Source: MED660 sp002691025 (GTDB taxonomy: Bacteria; Myxococcota_A; UBA9160; UBA4427). Taken from it: 64,000 nt of DNA. The stretch is from the NCBI GenBank assembly GCA_002170485.2, contig NHDZ02000112.1, positions 1 to 64,000 of the forward strand. The letters run 5' to 3'. Made by a program: the position numbers and the translations under genes. Numbering within the stretch: the stretch's first letter is position 1; every line of letters starts with the position of its first letter. This document shows positions 16,336 through 23,944 of the stretch, piece after piece. The notes under the pieces were generated by a model that did not search any database, was not told the origin of the DNA, and saw only the letters and a program-made list of their open reading frames with translations.

Positions 16336-17526
16336 GTGCTGCTCAGGAAGCCTGTTTCTATATTTGCCGACGAGCTTCAGGTCGGACCTTTTGTCGATTC
16401 TCTGCGACGAGGAGGGACAGCCGCTAGACTCCGTCAGGTGGAACCGGGAACCAAAATCATCGCTTTTGGCGACTTCTCGCTTGATCCAACTCGATTTGAG
16501 TTGTCGAGATCAGGAGAACTTGTCGAAATCAAGCCGAAGGTGCTCGACCTGCTGGTCTACCTCGTTCGACATCGCGATCGCCTGGTTACGAAGGACGAAC
16601 TACTTGACACCTTCTGGGCTGATACCGTCATCAGTGAAGGGTCTCTAAGCAATCTCATCTATGAACTCCGGTCGTCTGTGGGGGATGACGCCCAGCGGCA
16701 GGTCGTCATCGAGACGGTTCGAGGCCGTGGCTTTCGTTTTGTTGCGGAGGTCCACTCCTCATCTGGAGAAAATTCTTCGGAGCCGGAGCCGCACGTGCCT
16801 ACCTCTCGTCCCAGTGTTGCAGAATCGGTCTTCATGATCTTTGTTTGTGCCGTCATTCCGAATGCCATCCTGGCGAGTGCCAATTATACGTACAACTCCG
16901 CTCAAGTCGTTGTCGACTATATCCGTCCCGCCTTTGAAACCATCGTCCTCTGGTATAATCCGATTTCTTTCAGCTGTTCCCTGGCGTTGGATCTGTTTTT
17001 CGCCTGGAAGGCATTGGGGCCGCTTCGATTCGGCTTTCCTGGAGCGGCTTCCATGGAGTCTCGTCAGCGAGCCCTGCTTCTGGGGCATGTGATCGCCTTG
17101 ATCGGGATTTTCAGCTGGATCCTGGCGGGCATCCTGTATCCCCTTCTACTTGAGATGATGACGGGTGTTGTCACCGCCGAAGGGACGCTGCACTTTTTTG
17201 CCTCGCTTGTCCTGTGTGGGTTGGTGGCTGCTGTGTTTCCGTTCTTTTCCATGACGGAGTATTCGCTTCGTCGTATCTATCCAGGGCTTGGCGGGGTTGG
17301 CCAGGAGGCAGACCGCTCAAGTCTAATGCGCTTGCGTCAACTGGGAGGGGCCTATGTCCTCGCGGCGGGTGGAGTGCCGCTTCTCTCGATTACACTGTTG
17401 GCGATTACAGGCGAGCACGAGAGGGTGGTCCTGGCCTGGGTGAGCGGCTTTGGAATCCTGGTTCTGGCCGCGGCCTTCGGAATGTACCGTCGCCTCGTTC
17501 AACGCATCGAGATGTACCTTCTCTAA
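16336..17526 (+). CDS. winged-helix regulator fused to a polytopic membrane domain
   Basis: This 396-residue protein starts at a GTG with AGAGGG just upstream. Residues about 43-137 are an OmpR/PhoB-type winged helix: FGDFSLDPTRFELSRSGELV, then PKVLDLLVYLVRHRDRLVTKDELLDTFW and RGRGFRFVAEV. After a short Ser/Glu/Pro linker, the C-terminal 240 residues form about six membrane segments. This is CadC-like in architecture, but CadC has one membrane helix and a periplasmic sensor. Here a multi-helix bundle replaces TPR or WD domains. It probably senses a membrane or lipid state and regulates nearby genes. The first about 40 residues have no known match. The divergent flippase is the obvious candidate target. 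Confidence 0.85.
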   Translation: MLLRKPVSIFADELQVGPFVDSLRRGGTAARLRQVEPGTKIIAFGDFSLDPTRFELSRSGELVEIKPKVLDLLVYLVRHRDRLVTKDELLDTFWADTVISEGSLSNLIYELRSSVGDDAQRQVVIETVRGRGFRFVAEVHSSSGENSSEPEPHVPTSRPSVAESVFMIFVCAVIPNAILASANYTYNSAQVVVDYIRPAFETIVLWYNPISFSCSLALDLFFAWKALGPLRFGFPGAASMESRQRALLLGHVIALIGIFSWILAGILYPLLLEMMTGVVTAEGTLHFFASLVLCGLVAAVFPFFSMTEYSLRRIYPGLGGVGQEADRSSLMRLRQLGGAYVLAAGGVPLLSITLLAITGEHERVVLAWVSGFGILVLAAAFGMYRRLVQRIEMYLL

Positions 17527-17882
17527 GACCGAGCGGACATCATCAGTCGAGAACTCGATCTCGGCTTTCCGTGTGCCTGAGGCCCACGACATCTTGTTGT
17601 CGAAGGTGGAACGAGGCCGTCACACGGCTCGATTCGTATGGCCATGGGTCATAGGCATCCTATCGGGCAGAGGAATGCCTGGAGGCGATTCATCGCGTTT
17701 CGGGGGCTGAGACCGTGCTGATCTCAGCACACGAAGGTGCTTGGGTCCTGTTTTTGTTGAAGGAATGGTCCAAATATCGTAAAAGGGTCATGAGGGCCTT
17801 TGCGGATCGAGTAGGCGAAGCGGTATTCCCGGTGGCGTCGTCTCGCGTGGTCTTGAGAATTTGAAGGTAGTAAGAGGAAATC
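17527..17882. other. intergenic region with a palindrome
   Basis: No supported gene is seen in these 356 bases. The main feature is the symmetrical GTGCTGA-TC-TCAGCAC at 17715-17730, inside a slightly larger GCTGAGA/TCTCAGC alternative fold. A purine-rich ribosome-binding site for the next gene closes the region. Confidence 0.4.
17715..17730. promoter_or_regulatory. inverted repeat GTGCTGA-TC-TCAGCAC
   Basis: Two perfect 7-base arms are separated by two bases, about 150 bases before the PEP-CTERM gene and 190 after the winged-helix gene. It could be an operator or an mRNA hairpin. It lacks a following T-tract, so an intrinsic terminator is not supported. Confidence 0.35.
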
Positions 17883-18989
17883 ATGATAGACACGACTTTT
17901 CTTGGATGGTTCGGTTCATATTCTGTGGATAGAGCCATCAAATTCCCTGCCAGGTTCTCGTGGAGAGTGGCTCCGTTCGTGGCCCTGGTAGGCCTGACCT
18001 TCGCCTCGGTATCGGCGACGGCCTCCTCCAACGTCCCGATTGCGTGGGGAATCGATGAAGATACGGGCAACCTCCTGAGCATCGAAGACTATGACTCCAC
18101 GATGACCGTGACGGACTACGGCCGACTGTCCATCAACGATGGAGGTGTGTCTCGGGCTTTTCCGGACACCGACCCTGAATATGGTGATGTCTTCGCGGAT
18201 CTTGAGTCCTTTGTGATCGATAAACAGGGTTTCGGTTATACGGTGGGCAATGCAACCGTCGACTTTCCAGGAGGAGGAACCTTTACGGGGCCTCATCTAT
18301 ATCGCATCAGGATCTTCAATGAGGATGGTTCGCTCGCCGTGTCTCCGGATGATGCTGCTGGGTCTGGTGGTTATAACGTCCTGCAGTCCCTGGGGCCGGT
18401 CTCTGGAATTTCTTCGGGTGAAATCAATGGTCTTGATATTGATCCATTGACCGGCGATTTCTGGGCGGTGAACGAGAACGGCGGTCGAGACGACCTCGTG
18501 ATGATTGATAAGTATACCGGCGTGGCCACCGTGATTGCGAACTCCATAGATGGAACCGATGATCTCGAAGACCTCTCCTTTGATGAGAACGGGAACCTCT
18601 ATCTGATTGAAGACGATGGGGGCGCCAATGAAACGGATGACATCCTGCTCATGGCGACTCTGGATCGGTCCGGCCTGATTCCGACTCTTCTCAGTCTCAG
18701 TATCGTCAATGATATCGGCGGAGACGTGCGGATAGAATCCCTGGCGTGGGACTTCATGAACCAGCGGTTGCTCGCTTTCAGTGATGAGCACAACAGCGTC
18801 TGGGAACTCAATACATCCGGGGATGGCTATACGGACCTGGGGCCCATTGGCTTCAACGATGTCGAGGGGCTCAGTTTCGTACCCACCGAGACAGGTCTTC
18901 CCGTGCCGGAGCCCGGGAGCGCTCTTCTGCTGGGCCTGGGCTTGATGGGCTTGTCCGGCCGACTTCGTCGTACTGCGCAGACCCGCTGA
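17883..18989 (+). CDS. secreted PEP-CTERM protein with a beta-propeller-like body
   Basis: This 368-residue protein has AGAGGA as ribosome-binding site. An N-terminal export segment hydrophobic around 31-48 follows a longish basic n-region. The body has repeated 'D-X-(D/N)-T/G-G/N' turns, including WGIDEDTGNLLSI, DIDPLTGDFWAVNENGG, SFDENGNLYLIEDD and WDFMNQRLLAFSDEHN. These resemble the blades of esterase-like or NHL-type propellers and the acidic Ca-binding style of surface proteins. The tail is a textbook PEP-CTERM signal: VPEPGSALLLGLGLMGLS followed by GRLRRTAQTR. Exosortase-dependent sorting to the envelope is expected. The function of the body is unknown. Confidence 0.88.
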   Translation: MIDTTFLGWFGSYSVDRAIKFPARFSWRVAPFVALVGLTFASVSATASSNVPIAWGIDEDTGNLLSIEDYDSTMTVTDYGRLSINDGGVSRAFPDTDPEYGDVFADLESFVIDKQGFGYTVGNATVDFPGGGTFTGPHLYRIRIFNEDGSLAVSPDDAAGSGGYNVLQSLGPVSGISSGEINGLDIDPLTGDFWAVNENGGRDDLVMIDKYTGVATVIANSIDGTDDLEDLSFDENGNLYLIEDDGGANETDDILLMATLDRSGLIPTLLSLSIVNDIGGDVRIESLAWDFMNQRLLAFSDEHNSVWELNTSGDGYTDLGPIGFNDVEGLSFVPTETGLPVPEPGSALLLGLGLMGLSGRLRRTAQTR

Positions 18990-19017
18990 GCTCTTTCAGT
19001 GCCTCCAGAGCGATCGA

Positions 19018-19419
19018 TCAAGCTCGCTTCTTGTAGTGGTATTCCACTTCCTCGAAGGAAGATACGCCGAAGGCGTAGAGGAGTTGAAGCGGCTCTGATC
19101 CGGTATTCCGGGTGGCGTGCCAGCACTTCCCCGGAATGAAGATCGTGGCGCCTGGACTGATGGGGTGTTCCTCGTCATCGATCTTGACGATGCCTTCTCC
19201 AGAGAGGACGAAGTAGATCTCGGAAGGGTCGTGCCAGTGGAATCGCATGGCGGATGCATCTCCCGGTTTGATTTCGGCAATTCCCAGAGTGAGCGAATCG
19301 CTTTCTCGACGGTCACTGCTCACCAGGGTCCACCAGCGCACATGAGGATTGGCATTGTCCGGCCGGATTTCGACGGGGCATTCGTCTTTGTAGATGACGA
19401 AGGGTTTGCCCTTGGGCAT
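19018..19419 (-). CDS. cupin domain protein
   Basis: This 133-residue single-cupin protein has the full set of metal ligands: His61, His63 and Glu67 in RFHWHDPSEIYFVLSG, and His101 in GKCWHATRN. AAGGAGG stands 5 bases before the ATG at 19419. It could be a sugar or amino-acid-type isomerase, a dioxygenase or a binding protein; nothing in the sequence decides. It lies 20 bases downstream of the acyl-CoA synthetase on the same strand, so the two are likely co-transcribed and may act on the same metabolite. Confidence 0.88.
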   Translation of the reverse strand: MPKGKPFVIYKDECPVEIRPDNANPHVRWWTLVSSDRRESDSLTLGIAEIKPGDASAMRFHWHDPSEIYFVLSGEGIVKIDDEEHPISPGATIFIPGKCWHATRNTGSEPLQLLYAFGVSSFEEVEYHYKKRA

Positions 19420-19439
19420 GCAATCCTCCTTGCTGGCGG

Positions 19440-20981
19440 TTAGACGATTCGACTGTTCTTGTTTCCCCAGTAGCGATCGCGAAGCAGGCGCTTGTAGAGT
19501 TTCCCTGTTGGGTGTCGGGGCAGTTCTTCCTCGAAATCGACAGAGCGAGGGCATTTGATGGCCGCGATCTTCTCGCGACAGAAGTCAATCAATTCCTGGG
19601 CAAGCTCGTCGCTGGCCTGACTCGGGTCCATGAGTTGGACCACCGCTTTGACTTCCTCGCCAAAGTCTTCATTGGGGACACCGATGACTGCGACGTCAGC
19701 GACTTTGGGATTTGTGATCAGGATGTTTTCGGTCTCCTGCGGGTAGATGTTGACCCCGCCCGAAATGATCATATGGGCTTTGCGGTCTGTCAGGTACAAG
19801 AAACCGTCTTCATCGAGGTAACCGATGTCGCCCAGGGTCGTATAGCCCTGTGGGCTTCGGCTGTCTGCGGTCTTCTCTGGCGAATTATGATATTCAAACG
19901 TGGCTTCACTTTCGAAGTAGATGGTTCCCGCCTTGCGTGTGGGGAGTTCATTGAAATCGTCGTCGAGGATATGGGCAATGGCGGTGAGCGGTCGTCCCAC
20001 AGACCCCTTGTGCTCGAGCCACTCCTCGGAATTGAGAGCGCAGAACCCGTTGCCTTCGCTGCCAGCATAGTATTCATAGATGACTGGCCCCCACCATTCG
20101 ATCATGGCTTCTTTTACCGGAATGGGGCAGGGCGCGGCGGCGTGGATGGCGACCTTCAGGCTGGATAGGTCAAAGTGCGCTCTTTCCTCTTCGGGAAGCT
20201 TGAGCATCCGGACGAACATCGTGGGAACCCACTGGCTGTGCGTGACCTTGAATTTCTCGATCGCAGCAAGGGACTCGATGGCATCGAAGTTCTCCATGAC
20301 CACCACGGTCAAGCCAAGCCGATGACAGCCGAGCGTGTAGTTGAGAGGAGCTGCGTGATAAAGAGGGGCAGGCGAAAGGTAGATGGAATCTTCGTCCGCA
20401 CCGTAAAGGACCCTGAGGACCTCAGAGAGGGGATTGGGAGAGCCCAGGGGAGCCTCAGAGAGTGCGTGCTTGACGCCTTTCGGGCGTCCGGTGGTTCCCG
20501 ACGAGTACACCATGGGTGCTCCCTCGGACTCGTCTTCGAGGGGTGTCTTGGGCTGGCCCGCCAAGGCGTCTTTCCAGTCCTCATATCCGGAAAGAGGTTC
20601 GCCCACCATGTAGCGGGCGAGTAGGTTCGGGCAGAGATCGGAAAGTCCCTGGGCAATTTCCTGCTTCTGTGTGGAGGTCACGAAGACCTTGGCATCACAA
20701 TCGTTGACGATGTACTCCACCTCGGGCGGAGTGAGCCTTGTGCTGATGGTGGTGAAATAGAGACCACTCCGCTGTGCGGCCCAGCAGATCACGTAGAATT
20801 CTTCGTGGTTTTCAAGGCAGAGCGCGATGTGATCTCCGCGCCGGAGGCCGAGTGAGCGGAAGAGCTGAGCAGCCTGATTGGAGCGTTCGTCGAGTTCGCG
20901 ATAGCTCAGGGTCCGACCGCTTCCGGCCATGATGCAGGCAGGCTTGTCGGGATGGCTCTGGGCATGAATCGAGGGGTGCAT
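19440..20981 (-). CDS. acyl-CoA synthetase / AMP-dependent ligase
   Basis: This ANL-superfamily adenylating enzyme of 513 residues has the phosphate-binding loop MVYSSGTTGRPKGVKH, the adenylate motif YEYYAGSEGNG, the hinge region YLTDRKAHMIISGGVNIYPQ and the C-terminal Lys in PRHPTGKLYKRLLRD. It activates a carboxylic acid to an acyl-CoA through acyl-AMP. The alcohol/acid class is not readable, though medium or long acyl, bile or aromatic acids are possible. AGGAG lies 6 bases before the ATG at 20981. An ATG 21 bases upstream is weaker. It is upstream partner of the cupin gene. Confidence 0.92.
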   Translation of the reverse strand: MHPSIHAQSHPDKPACIMAGSGRTLSYRELDERSNQAAQLFRSLGLRRGDHIALCLENHEEFYVICWAAQRSGLYFTTISTRLTPPEVEYIVNDCDAKVFVTSTQKQEIAQGLSDLCPNLLARYMVGEPLSGYEDWKDALAGQPKTPLEDESEGAPMVYSSGTTGRPKGVKHALSEAPLGSPNPLSEVLRVLYGADEDSIYLSPAPLYHAAPLNYTLGCHRLGLTVVVMENFDAIESLAAIEKFKVTHSQWVPTMFVRMLKLPEEERAHFDLSSLKVAIHAAAPCPIPVKEAMIEWWGPVIYEYYAGSEGNGFCALNSEEWLEHKGSVGRPLTAIAHILDDDFNELPTRKAGTIYFESEATFEYHNSPEKTADSRSPQGYTTLGDIGYLDEDGFLYLTDRKAHMIISGGVNIYPQETENILITNPKVADVAVIGVPNEDFGEEVKAVVQLMDPSQASDELAQELIDFCREKIAAIKCPRSVDFEEELPRHPTGKLYKRLLRDRYWGNKNSRIV

Positions 20982-21469
20982 GGTGTCTCCTGGGTACTTC
21001 AAGGTGAAGAATCTTCTGGCTGCGTTCTATCCATCGGGGTGTGAAGTCACGAAAAGGTGGATGTCGGGTCTCTACGCTCAGTGCAATCCAGATCGAATTG
21101 AGCGAAACCACTTCGGTGAAATCCGATTCTATCTCCAAGCATGGCCAACGGAAACGGGCGGGGTTTCGATTTCACCCCATTCGTGTTTCAGTCTTCTTTT
21201 GGGGTTTTTCATCGGTTTCGCTGTCGCTCTGAAAAGAGTCTCCATCGTGCTTTTCGGCGGCATACTGACCTTCAACCGGCGAGAGCCGATCCACTGAATG
21301 AACAGTTTTCGCTGTACGGGCGCCGACTTACCTCGGGGGGCACCTTTGTGCTAATTTCATATGGCTCGAGTGCAAAAAAACAGCGTCTGCCTCCGGAACT
21401 CAACGACCTTCGGAGAACAGCAGTCAAACAATGTGAAACATAGAGAAAGAGAAGAAGGCTAAAGAGACA
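20982..21469. other. intergenic region between synthetase and azurin genes
   Basis: This 488-base divergent region has no convincing gene. It holds copy B of the 22-bp element (21025-21046) near the synthetase end. The rest shows no clear promoter motif or hairpin to me. The azurin ribosome-binding site is a weak purine run just before 21470. Confidence 0.4.
21025..21046 (+). repeat. 22-bp element, copy B (upstream of acyl-CoA synthetase)
   Basis: This reads TTCTATCCATCGGGGT then GTGAAG on the plus strand, matching 21 of 22 bases of copy A at 11347-11368. It lies about 45 bases upstream of the synthetase start. Length and identity make chance unlikely for two 60%-GC-type intergenic regions. 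Confidence 0.4.
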
Positions 21470-21916
21470 ATGAAGATGTGGACTGTGGTGGCAACGGTAG
21501 TGGCAATGGCAACCATGCTTGCAGCGGGAAATGCGCAGGCGTCGGAAGTGGTCATCGAAGGCACGGATCAAATGACGTACAACGTCACGGCCTTCACGGT
21601 CAAGTCGGGGGAGACCGTAAAGCTTACCCTCAAGCACGTAGGCGCTCTGCCCAAGACCGTAATGGGACACAATGTTGTCGTCCTGCCGGCGGGCGAAGAT
21701 GTGGACGCCTTCACCATGGCGGCCGCTCAGGCATATGACACCGAGTATTTTCCGGCCGCTTACGAAGACAAAGTGCTCGCGAAGACCAAGCTTCTGGGGC
21801 CCGGCGAATCCGAGACGGTGGAGTTCACGGCTCCGGCTCCTGGGACCTATGTCTACGTCTGCACGTTCCCCGGTCACAACTTGATGATGCGTGGAATCAT
21901 GACCGTCGAGTCGTGA
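21470..21916 (+). CDS. azurin-type blue copper protein
   Basis: This 148-residue exported protein has a signal peptide ending near NAQA (residue 24). The rest fits a cupredoxin with all type-1 copper ligands of azurin: His67 (GHNVVV), Cys131 and His136 (CTFPGH) and Met140. It is a periplasmic electron carrier; the partner is not in the window. Two c-type haem proteins occur at about 35 and 63 kb, but linking them is inference. The gene is monocistronic and ends in a strong terminator. Confidence 0.93.
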   Translation: MKMWTVVATVVAMATMLAAGNAQASEVVIEGTDQMTYNVTAFTVKSGETVKLTLKHVGALPKTVMGHNVVVLPAGEDVDAFTMAAAQAYDTEYFPAAYEDKVLAKTKLLGPGESETVEFTAPAPGTYVYVCTFPGHNLMMRGIMTVES

Positions 21917-22233
21917 TTTCGCGATATCGGGAATTATGACCCGAGGTCGATGCGTGGTCACAATCGGATCGATATGGAGCAGGGAGTTGCATATTTGCAA
22001 CTCCCTGCTTTTTTTTGCGTGCAAGCGGGTGTGAGAGGTCGCTATCGATCCTCGCTGAGGACGGTGGCTCATGAGAAGAAAGCCAAAAGGCGCTATCTTG
22101 AAAGTGAGAGCCGATACAGGAACGGATCCGTTGCTCTCTTATTGGGGAACCTTTTGGAGAAACAGACGCTCTCGCTGATGGTTGGAAAAGGAAGGTGCCC
22201 CTTTTCCTCGATTAGCCGATTGGGTTCCGGCCG
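21917..22233. other. intergenic region after azurin
   Basis: This 317-base gap contains the intrinsic terminator at 21978-22016 and otherwise nothing I can support. The polysaccharide deacetylase starts at 22234 with no strong ribosome-binding site. Confidence 0.5.
21978..22016 (+). terminator. intrinsic terminator of the azurin gene
   Basis: A perfect 14-base stem (AGCAGGGAGTTGCA paired with TGCAACTCCCTGCT) closes a 4-base loop and is followed at once by seven T. It lies about 60 bases after the azurin stop. It is by far the clearest rho-independent terminator in the window. Confidence 0.93.
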
Positions 22234-23169
22234 ATGAAAGTCTGTATCAGTATCGATCTTGATAACTATCAGGATTATCAGAGCCTGGTCGATACCCGCG
22301 TCGATGGAGATCCCCCTAGCTTCTACACAGAGGCGCTTCCGCGTTTTCTTGATCTCTTCGCTGAGTGTGGGATCCAGGCTACTTTTTTTGCGATTGGGCG
22401 TGATCTGGCTCGGCCGGAAAATCGCAGCATGCTCAAGCGGGCCTTTGATCAGGGTCACGAGGTGGGCAACCATTCCTTCAGCCATCCGTACAATTTCAGA
22501 CAGCTTTCACGTGAGCAAAAAGCAGAGGAAATCGATACCGGACACGCTGCCATCGCCGACGCACTCGGAGAGGCTCCGGTTGGCTTTCGGACGCCTTCTT
22601 GCGAGATTGACCTGGAGATCCTGGAGCTTCTGGAAGAACGTGAATATCTTTATGACTCTTCTGTCTTTCCGTCGCCCTTGATGTGGCTGTTCATGATCTA
22701 CGGAAAGATGTTCATCAAGAGAGAGCACTATCAGCTCGGTTCGCCCTGGGCTGCACTGGCTCCAAACGAGCCCTATCGCCCCGATCGTAAGGTTCTCCAT
22801 CACCGACAAGGCAGTGGGGCTCAGGCCACGGGCCGAATACTGGAGATTCCATTTTCNACCCTCTCTCCACTCAGGATCCCCTTCTACTCCACCTTTCTTC
22901 GGATACTCGGTACTCGCTTCTTCAATGGAATGGTCTCTGGGTACGGATCCAGGAAGAGCACTCTTCATGCACTCTTTCANCAGATCGAGTTTTCGAATTT
23001 CGAGGGGACTGAACTCGAAGCGGCTTTGGCAAAGACGCCTGCTCTGGGGGCTCCTTTTGCTTCAAGAAGTCACTATATGAAGACCGTGATGAAGAGGCTC
23101 GCTGAATCGGGTGAGTCTGTATCCTTGCAGGCCCTGGCGAGCACATGCCCGGATGGGCGAGAGACTTGA
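22234..23169 (+). CDS. polysaccharide deacetylase (NodB-like)
   Basis: This 311-residue cytoplasmic-looking protein has a NodB carbohydrate esterase fold. The metal-site motifs are SIDLDNY (Asp8/Asp10), then ATFFAIGRD, and GHEVGNHSFSHPYNF with His80 and His84. Members remove N- or O-acetyl groups from glycans or lipid-linked sugars. The absence of a signal peptide suits precursor-sugar or intracellular use. The last codon of this frame overlaps the first ATG of the next gene (TGATG). A few n bases occur. Roles in glycan remodelling with the nearby transferases are plausible but inferred. Confidence 0.88.
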   Translation: MKVCISIDLDNYQDYQSLVDTRVDGDPPSFYTEALPRFLDLFAECGIQATFFAIGRDLARPENRSMLKRAFDQGHEVGNHSFSHPYNFRQLSREQKAEEIDTGHAAIADALGEAPVGFRTPSCEIDLEILELLEEREYLYDSSVFPSPLMWLFMIYGKMFIKREHYQLGSPWAALAPNEPYRPDRKVLHHRQGSGAQATGRILEIPFXTLSPLRIPFYSTFLRILGTRFFNGMVSGYGSRKSTLHALFXQIEFSNFEGTELEAALAKTPALGAPFASRSHYMKTVMKRLAESGESVSLQALASTCPDGRET

Positions 23170-23822
23170 TGATGAAGGAAAGCGTGCCCCAAGATGCCCC
23201 GACGCTATTTCAGCGAGTCCAGGATGGAGCCGAGGAGGCGATCTATCGACTCAACGAAAAAGGAAGCTTCATTTTCAAGGTCTATGACCTTTCCAATGAA
23301 NTATTCGCTCGCTTCCGGTTCGGNGCTCTTCGAAAAAGAGCCTCTCGGCTGAACGTCCCCTTCGAGACTCGGGGAGGCCTTGCGGCCCGAATCCGATTCC
23401 TGGCTCCTTCCGATCAGTCGGCTTTTGCGGAAATGCTTGCTGGCCTGAAGGGACGGTATGGGCCTCCGCATCCGGTGGACAGTTCGGCTGCCACGACTGC
23501 TCTCAACCGGGCCTCCTATCTGCCATTTGGAATTTTTGTAGAGGAAAAGCTATCTGGTTATCTGCTGCTGAGACTTTTCTATCCTTCGCGTGCGGTCACT
23601 GGGATCTGGACCCTGCCGGATACCCACAACCTTGGGCTCGGCCAGGAATCGCTCCGACAGACAGCCGCCTTCACCCGGTCTGAAGGTCTTCCTGATTATG
23701 CAACCATTCCCGTCGATAACCATAACTCTCTTCGGATGGCGAATGCGGCGGGGTGGCAAGTGATTCGGACCAACAAACGCTTTCACGTCCTGCTCTGGCA
23801 GGAAGCGGAAGGTAGGATCTAG
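23169..23822 (+). CDS. GNAT-fold-like acetyltransferase, unassigned
   Basis: This 217-residue protein's ATG overlaps the stop of the deacetylase by one base, giving tight translational coupling. The second half shows a GNAT-like pattern: FGIFVEEKLSGYLLLRLFYP, then TLPDTHNLGLGQESLRQTAAFT, where a CoA loop would lie, and TIPVDNHNSLRMANAAGWQVI, the typical 'N-X-X-S-X-X-X-X-X-A-G-(W/F)' closing motif. The substrate is unknown. Coupling to a sugar deacetylase suggests acyl exchange on the same sugar. The first 90 residues have no recognised motif. Confidence 0.65.
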   Translation: MMKESVPQDAPTLFQRVQDGAEEAIYRLNEKGSFIFKVYDLSNEXFARFRFXALRKRASRLNVPFETRGGLAARIRFLAPSDQSAFAEMLAGLKGRYGPPHPVDSSAATTALNRASYLPFGIFVEEKLSGYLLLRLFYPSRAVTGIWTLPDTHNLGLGQESLRQTAAFTRSEGLPDYATIPVDNHNSLRMANAAGWQVIRTNKRFHVLLWQEAEGRI

Positions 23823-23944
23823 CCGCTCAGCTGATCTGCTTTGTTCGGACCCAGCCGTCTTGTCATGCGNAGAGAATGCCNGCACGGGGTAATCGTACTC
23901 TTTGCATCGAGGTGGCAATCCTCTCNGGTCTGACTATCGTCTNN

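Noticed and set aside
16971..16980. TATAAT-like box inside the winged-helix gene
   Set aside because: It lies within a membrane-domain coding region, and no downstream start or gene uses it.
20980..21297. 105-residue frame in the synthetase-azurin gap
   Set aside because: The only notable content is the 22-bp element, translated as AFYPSG in both copies. This is the DNA repeat, not a conserved peptide gene.
21272..22072. 266-residue minus-strand frame across the azurin gene and terminator
   Set aside because: It is antisense to a complete azurin with all copper ligands and runs through the terminator.
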